This document shows positions 60,312 to 64,000 of a DNA stretch of 64,000 nt, one piece after another. Each line of letters opens with the position of its first letter. The first letter of the stretch is position 1. The stretch covers positions 17,930 through 81,929 of the forward strand of contig NZ_JWMA01000071.1 of the NCBI RefSeq assembly GCF_000812465.1, read 5' to 3'. The position numbers and the translations under genes are program-made. The notes below the pieces were generated by a model that saw nothing but the letters and a program-made list of their open reading frames with translations, had not been told where the DNA came from and searched no databases. The stretch is from Cupriavidus sp. IDO (lineage in GTDB: Bacteria; Pseudomonadota; Gammaproteobacteria; Burkholderiales; Burkholderiaceae).

Positions 60312-60485
60312 TTACTGAAGATGCTGGCCACCGTTGATAGCAATGTTCCCGCCGGTCAGGAAAGCGGCTTCCTTGGAACAAGGGTAGATGACCAGCGCCG
60401 CGACTTCCTCCGGCTCTGCGAGACGGCCATCAGGAATATTCGGAATGCTTTGGTGTCCAGAATCCCAGATACATTTCGTCGCAAA
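60312..60485 (-). pseudogene. C-terminal fragment of an acetoacetyl-CoA reductase-like SDR (PhaB)
   Basis: The minus strand ends GRLAEPEEVAALVIYPCSKE, FLTGGNIAINGGQHLQ and a stop, the classic tail of PhaB-type SDRs. Upstream, residues AT-KCIWDSGHQSIPNIPD replace the normal core and no SDR sequence remains. Relic, consistent with a past PHB gene cluster here. Confidence 0.75.
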
Positions 60486-60648
60486 TTTGCGGCGGCGAAG
60501 TAGCTGCACACTGTTGCCAGGACCGACCCCAAACGGTAGCATGCGGCCCCACGCGATTGCACGGAGAGCTTCGCCGTGATTGTGAGCAACAGATAAGATG
60601 TGTCGCGGGCTTCTTGGAGCCACGCCGAGCACTAGCAGAGACCGTATC

Positions 60649-61092
60649 ATGCCGCGCTCCCCCCACCTCCGTTTGGCCTCCAGAGCTGATTTGCCTCAGA
60701 TAGCCGCATTGCTAGAACAATGCCGTCTAAGCACCGAAGACGTAGCGGAGGCTATTGACAGCTTCCACGTTGCACACTGCGATGGTCGCGTCATCGGCTG
60801 TGCAGCGGCAGAGCGTCATGGGGATTCCATCGTCATCCGCTCGGTAGCCGTTGAGCCCACCTCTCGGGATAGAGGTGTTGCTACTCGCCTGGTCAACGCC
60901 CTCCTGATGCGTGCACGCGGCACCGAAGTACGACATGCAGTATTGCTGTCGGCGTCGGCTCCCGCCTATTTCGCGCGGTGGGGTTTTTCGCTCATTCCTG
61001 CCGACAAGGCGCCCACGGACGCTAGAGCCTCATCGGAGTTTCAAGGCGCCACACTAACCTCAGCACTGTGCATGCATTGCGAATTGAAATAG
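60649..61092 (+). CDS. GNAT-family N-acetyltransferase (ArsN2-like)
   Basis: 147 residues from the ATG at 60649 (MPRSPHLRLASRADLPQIAA). Acetyl-CoA loop PTSRDRGVATRLVNALLMRA and C-terminal ASAPAYFARWGFSLIPAD are intact. An earlier in-frame start at 60598 adds 17 residues without matching the family. Fourth GNAT of the local group. Function unknown. Confidence 0.82.
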   Translation: MPRSPHLRLASRADLPQIAALLEQCRLSTEDVAEAIDSFHVAHCDGRVIGCAAAERHGDSIVIRSVAVEPTSRDRGVATRLVNALLMRARGTEVRHAVLLSASAPAYFARWGFSLIPADKAPTDARASSEFQGATLTSALCMHCELK

Positions 61093-61431
61093 CCCGGACA
61101 CTGTTCACACATGCCGACGCTACCAGCGCGCCAGGGGAACATTCTGGGCCAGCAGCCAGAGCGTGCGTGAGATTAATGGCCACGTGCGCCTCTGGCATGC
61201 ACTTTGCGTCGGCGAATGGCCGAGAAAGGACTAATCTAAAAAAGCCCAATTCAGCGCGGCAACTTGCCCTAGGTAGTACCGATGAAACCCATAGTTCACT
61301 ATTTTCATTCGCACCCGCCCCACCATGGGGCCCGCTATTACTGGGCTCTGGCAGCCGGCCTTCTAGCGGTGGGCCTCCTGTACCTCGCGTGGGCGGTGCT
61401 TTTGGTAGAGCGTTAGGGTGATGCTGACGCC
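61093..61431. other. Intergenic region, no supported gene
   Basis: No recognisable gene. Short plus and minus frames mirror each other. Confidence 0.4.
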
Positions 61432-61689
61432 CTAAGCGAATGGGAAAATTGCGCGTCGCGGGCGTATGACTGCCACAGGGCCAACTTTGTACCGGTGGCA
61501 TTGGCCCCAAGCATCAAACGACACAATGTCGGGCGCCCAACTGAGAGCCAGCAGGCGCCGTATCTCCACGCCTTCAACGACGAGGCCACCGGGTGCGACC
61601 GTCACACTGTCGCAATCCAGACGATACTCGGTCCTACCCCGAGGGCCGCACGTTGATTCGAGAAGGATTGTTGCCGGATGGTGCGTCAT
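61432..61689 (-). CDS. Hypothetical protein next to the IS66 element
   Basis: 85 residues: MTHHPATILLESTCGPRGRT to VIRRPRRAIF-like C-terminus, with GGLVVEGVEIRRLLALSWAP in the middle. Balanced composition; no SD and no family recognised. Its start lies 40 bases from the probable left end of IS66. Confidence 0.4.
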   Translation of the reverse strand: MTHHPATILLESTCGPRGRTEYRLDCDSVTVAPGGLVVEGVEIRRLLALSWAPDIVSFDAWGQCHRYKVGPVAVIRPRRAIFPFA

Positions 61690-61812
61690 TGTGAGGCGAC
61701 AATTCTTTGCGGGAGCAAATGGTACCTGCGTAACCGTCCGTTGATGGCCGTGTAGACGCGAGCGTCGAACCTATCCAGAGTAGTTCCCATCAGAAATCTG
61801 GCGGGGACTGCT

Positions 61813-62220
61813 TTGGAGACTGTGGCAAAGCGTGGTGGCCGTGTGCGCGGCACCCGCAATCATCCGATCGAACTTAAGCAAAGGCTTGCAGAAGCTGCGT
61901 GCGTGCCAGGCGTCTCGGTTTCAAAGCTGGCGCTGGAACACGGTCTAAACGTGAACATGGTCTTTCGGTGGCGTCGCATGCTTCGAGCAGGCCAACTAGG
62001 CGTCCCCCATGTTGGTGACACCCCAGTGCTGTTCCCCGTTGTGGTCAAAGGCCCCGGAGTCGAGAAACCGTCCGCCGCATCGTTCCCAGGAAAGCCATGC
62101 GAGCGACCGGAAGCGTTGCCAGCAGGAGTCATCCGATTGCACCTGGCCAAGGGCCAGGTGAGCATTGAAGGCCGAGTCGATCCGGAAGTCCTGCGTATGG
62201 TGGTGCAGTGCCTGAGCTGA
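61813..62220 (+). CDS. tnpA: IS66 TnpA (accessory transposition protein)
   Basis: 135 residues from a TTG at 61813 (an alternative GTG is at 61822). Helix-turn-helix: VSVSKLALEHGLNVNMVFRW near residues 34-53, plus the C-terminal IRLHLAKGQVSIEGRVDPEV typical of IS66 OrfA. Its stop overlaps the tnpB start (TGATG), typical of the family. Confidence 0.88.
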   Translation: METVAKRGGRVRGTRNHPIELKQRLAEAACVPGVSVSKLALEHGLNVNMVFRWRRMLRAGQLGVPHVGDTPVLFPVVVKGPGVEKPSAASFPGKPCERPEALPAGVIRLHLAKGQVSIEGRVDPEVLRMVVQCLS

Positions 62221-62567
62221 TGATGGAGCCGCCGGCAAACACCCGGATCTGGGTTGCCGCAGGATTTACGGACATGCGATGTGGCTTCGATGGCCTGGCT
62301 GCCAAAGTGCAGACGGTCCTGCAGAAAGACCCATTCTCAGGCCACGCGTTCCTCTTCAGAGGGAAACGTGGCGATCTCCTCAAGTGCCTGTATTGGCGCG
62401 ACGGTGGAATGTGCCTGTTTGCCAAGCGGTTGGAACGAGGTCGGTTTGCCTGGCCGCGCGCGGAAGGTGGCGTGGTGGCCCTGACGAACGCGCAACTTGG
62501 ACTTCTGTTGGAGGGATTCGACTGGCGGCAGCCCATCGATGCAGCCCGTCCGTGCAGTGCTTTGTAA
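62220..62567 (+). CDS. tnpB: IS66 TnpB (IS66 Orf2)
   Basis: 115 residues starting at ATG 62220 (MMEPPANTRIWVAAGFTDMR). The block DMRCGFDGLAAKVQTVLQKD followed by GHAFLFRGKRGDLLKCLYWR is diagnostic for IS66 Orf2. Function in transposition not known in detail. Intact. Confidence 0.95.
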   Translation: MMEPPANTRIWVAAGFTDMRCGFDGLAAKVQTVLQKDPFSGHAFLFRGKRGDLLKCLYWRDGGMCLFAKRLERGRFAWPRAEGGVVALTNAQLGLLLEGFDWRQPIDAARPCSAL

Positions 62568-62618
62568 ACGTCTGTGACAACACACGTGGGGAGTGATGCT
62601 GGCGCCTAGACTGCCTGC

Positions 62619-64000
62619 ATGACCTCCAGTAACGCTTCGCTTCCCGACGACATCGACGCCTTGAAGGCCCTGCTTCTGGCGCGGGAAACGGCGCTTCGTG
62701 AGCGCGACAGCGACTTAGAGAATCTACGCGACACGGTCGCGACGCTGCAGAAGACGCTCTCAGATCGGGCGCTGGAAATCGAGAGCCTGAAGCTGTGGAT
62801 CGCAAAGCTCCAACGAATGCAGTTCGGGCGAAAATCCGAGAAGATTGATCGCCAGATCGAACAACTGGAATTACGTCTGGAGGATCTGCAGGCCGACGAA
62901 GGCGCGGGGGTGCTCGATCCAAGCAAGCAGCGCCCAAAGGACGCGACCAAGCCGACTGGACGCAGAGCCCTCCCTGATCATTTACCGCGCGAAGATATCG
63001 TCCATCAACCTGACGATGTGTGCTGTCCGCAGTGCGGCGGAACGCTCAACGAGCTTGGCGAAGACATCGCCGAGCAGCTCGAGTACGTGCCCGGGCACTG
63101 GCGAGTGATTCGCCATCGTCGACCAAAGAAGGCCTGCGTTCGCTGTGACTGCATCGTCCAAGCAGCCGCGCCCAGCCGGCCCATTGATCGCGGTATGCCG
63201 GGGCCTGGCCTGCTCGCCCATGTCCTGGTTGGAAAGTTCTGCGACCATCTTCCCCTGTACCGGCAGTCGGCGATATACGCGCGGGATGGCGTCGAGTTGA
63301 GCCGCTCGACACTTGCCGACTGGGTCGGACAAGCCAGCGCACTATTGCGCCCGCTGGTCGATGCAATTCGGCAGTACGTGATGGCGGCATCTAAGATACA
63401 CGCTGACGATACGCCGGTACCCGTACTTGAACCCGGAAACGGCAGGACCAAGACAGGCCGACTCTGGACCTATGTACGTGATGACAGGCCCGCTGGTTCG
63501 GTGGACGCACCAGCCGTCTGGTTTGCGTACAGTCCGAGTCGGTCAGGCGAATATCCGCAGGCTCACCTGAAAGGCTTCAAGGGAATCCTGCAAGCCGACG
63601 CGTTTGCAGGATACAACTCCATTTATAGAGACGGCGATGTGCAAGAGGCTGGATGTGTTGCACACGCGAGACGAAAATTCCACGATCTGTACTTGGCACG
63701 CAAGAGCGACGTCAACACCGAGGCGCTGCGCCGGATCGGTGAACTTTATGCAATTGAGGCTGATATCCGCGGGAAACCGCCCGACGAACGATGGCGCGTC
63801 AGACAAGAGCTGGCGCGTCCATTGCTGGATGCCTTCGAGATCTGGTTACGCTCGACGCTGAGCAAGGTGTCGTCCAAGAGCGATACCGCGAAGGCCATTG
63901 GCTACTCGTTGAATCAGTGGAGGGCACTAACGCTGTATGCCAGCGATGGTCGCATTGAGATCGACAACAATGCAGCGGAGCGTGCGCTGCGAGCCGTTGC
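62619..64000 (+). CDS. tnpC: IS66 TnpC transposase, C-terminus cut by window edge
   Basis: About 460 residues visible from ATG 62619 (MTSSNASLPDDIDALKALLL). Coiled-coil N-terminus (leucine heptads up to about residue 90), zinc ribbon CPQCGGTLNELGEDIAEQL with CVRCDC, and the DDE catalytic residues Asp263/264 in HADDTPVPV, Asp327 in LQADAFAGYN and Glu454 in NAAERALR. Only the last few dozen residues lie beyond the edge. No interruption; the element may be active. Confidence 0.95.
   Translation, partial: MTSSNASLPDDIDALKALLLARETALRERDSDLENLRDTVATLQKTLSDRALEIESLKLWIAKLQRMQFGRKSEKIDRQIEQLELRLEDLQADEGAGVLDPSKQRPKDATKPTGRRALPDHLPREDIVHQPDDVCCPQCGGTLNELGEDIAEQLEYVPGHWRVIRHRRPKKACVRCDCIVQAAAPSRPIDRGMPGPGLLAHVLVGKFCDHLPLYRQSAIYARDGVELSRSTLADWVGQASALLRPLVDAIRQYVMAASKIHADDTPVPVLEPGNGRTKTGRLWTYVRDDRPAGSVDAPAVWFAYSPSRSGEYPQAHLKGFKGILQADAFAGYNSIYRDGDVQEAGCVAHARRKFHDLYLARKSDVNTEALRRIGELYAIEADIRGKPPDERWRVRQELARPLLDAFEIWLRSTLSKVSSKSDTAKAIGYSLNQWRALTLYASDGRIEIDNNAAERALRAV

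Larger units (their letters stand above)
61730..64000 (+). mobile_element. IS66-family insertion sequence, right end outside the window
   Basis: Contains the three canonical genes tnpA, tnpB and tnpC in order, all on the plus strand. The likely left terminus is GTAACCGTCCGTTGATGG at 61730, fitting the GTAA start common to IS66 ends. The eight bases before it (61722-61729, GTACCTGC) would be the target duplication. The right end is not in the window, so boundaries cannot be verified. Confidence 0.8.

Noticed and set aside
1..64000. CRISPR array, tRNA or rRNA genes
   Set aside because: No regularly spaced repeats, cloverleaf-like gene starts or rRNA motifs were noticed on either strand by eye; a dedicated search was not possible.

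Overview
The window is about 62-65 % GC and reads as the chromosome of a betaproteobacterium of the Burkholderiaceae, most like Cupriavidus or Ralstonia. Pointers to this are several tripartite-tricarboxylate (Bug-type) binding proteins, a Burkholderiales-type porin, a PHB phasin, and dense LysR-governed catabolic clusters. This placement rests on protein-family recognition only; no database was searched.

Layout. 1-1986: 3' part of phosphoenolpyruvate carboxylase (ppc, minus strand, cut by the window edge). 2482-6335: a polar amino-acid ABC importer (binding protein, ATPase, two permeases) headed by a short-chain dehydrogenase. 6683-11397: a 5-oxoprolinase cluster (pxpA, a degenerate BCCP-like gene, pxpC, pxpB, biotin carboxylase, true BCCP). 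A Nac-like LysR regulator (11488-12429) follows. Two NtrC-like boxes lie before the importer operon and an ATA-N9-TAT Nac-type site lies beside the regulator, so nitrogen control of oxoproline/amino-acid use is a reasonable reading. 12623-20875 (plus strand): aminotransferase, RraA-fold protein, 2-hydroxyacid dehydrogenase, gluconokinase, SDR, L-idonate-type dehydrogenase and a complete pntA1-pntA2-pntB transhydrogenase. Together they form a sugar-acid catabolic operon with its own NADH/NADPH balancing module. 21582-22688: porin.

23076-31973: an 1109-residue cyclase/AAA/TPR regulator, a hemerythrin-like protein, an APH/P-loop fusion kinase and small exported proteins. FNR/Anr-like boxes precede two of these genes, suggesting a low-oxygen theme.

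31974-49266: a catabolic region. It holds two CitE-type lyases, an MHS-type MFS carrier, acyl-CoA dehydrogenase, an HTD2/MaoC-type hydratase, a class III CoA-transferase, aldehyde dehydrogenase, a two-subunit TPP-dependent 2-oxoacid decarboxylase, two Bug binding proteins and a FUSC membrane protein. Two LysR genes and one AraC-like gene accompany them. The enzymes can be lined up as oxoacid -> aldehyde -> acid -> acyl-CoA -> enoyl-CoA -> hydroxyacyl-CoA -> lyase cleavage. This fits a (methyl)succinate- or mesaconate-type dicarboxylate; the pathway is inferred.

49267-61729: a gene-poor, decaying accessory region. Relics include dnaE2, a MerR regulator, RelE, PhaB and GNAT fragments. Live genes include a phasin, a beta-propeller protein, a cold-shock protein, several GNAT paralogues and a duplicated family I do not recognise. 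61730-64000: an IS66-family element (tnpA, tnpB, most of tnpC) running off the right edge. No rRNA, tRNA or CRISPR array was recognised.
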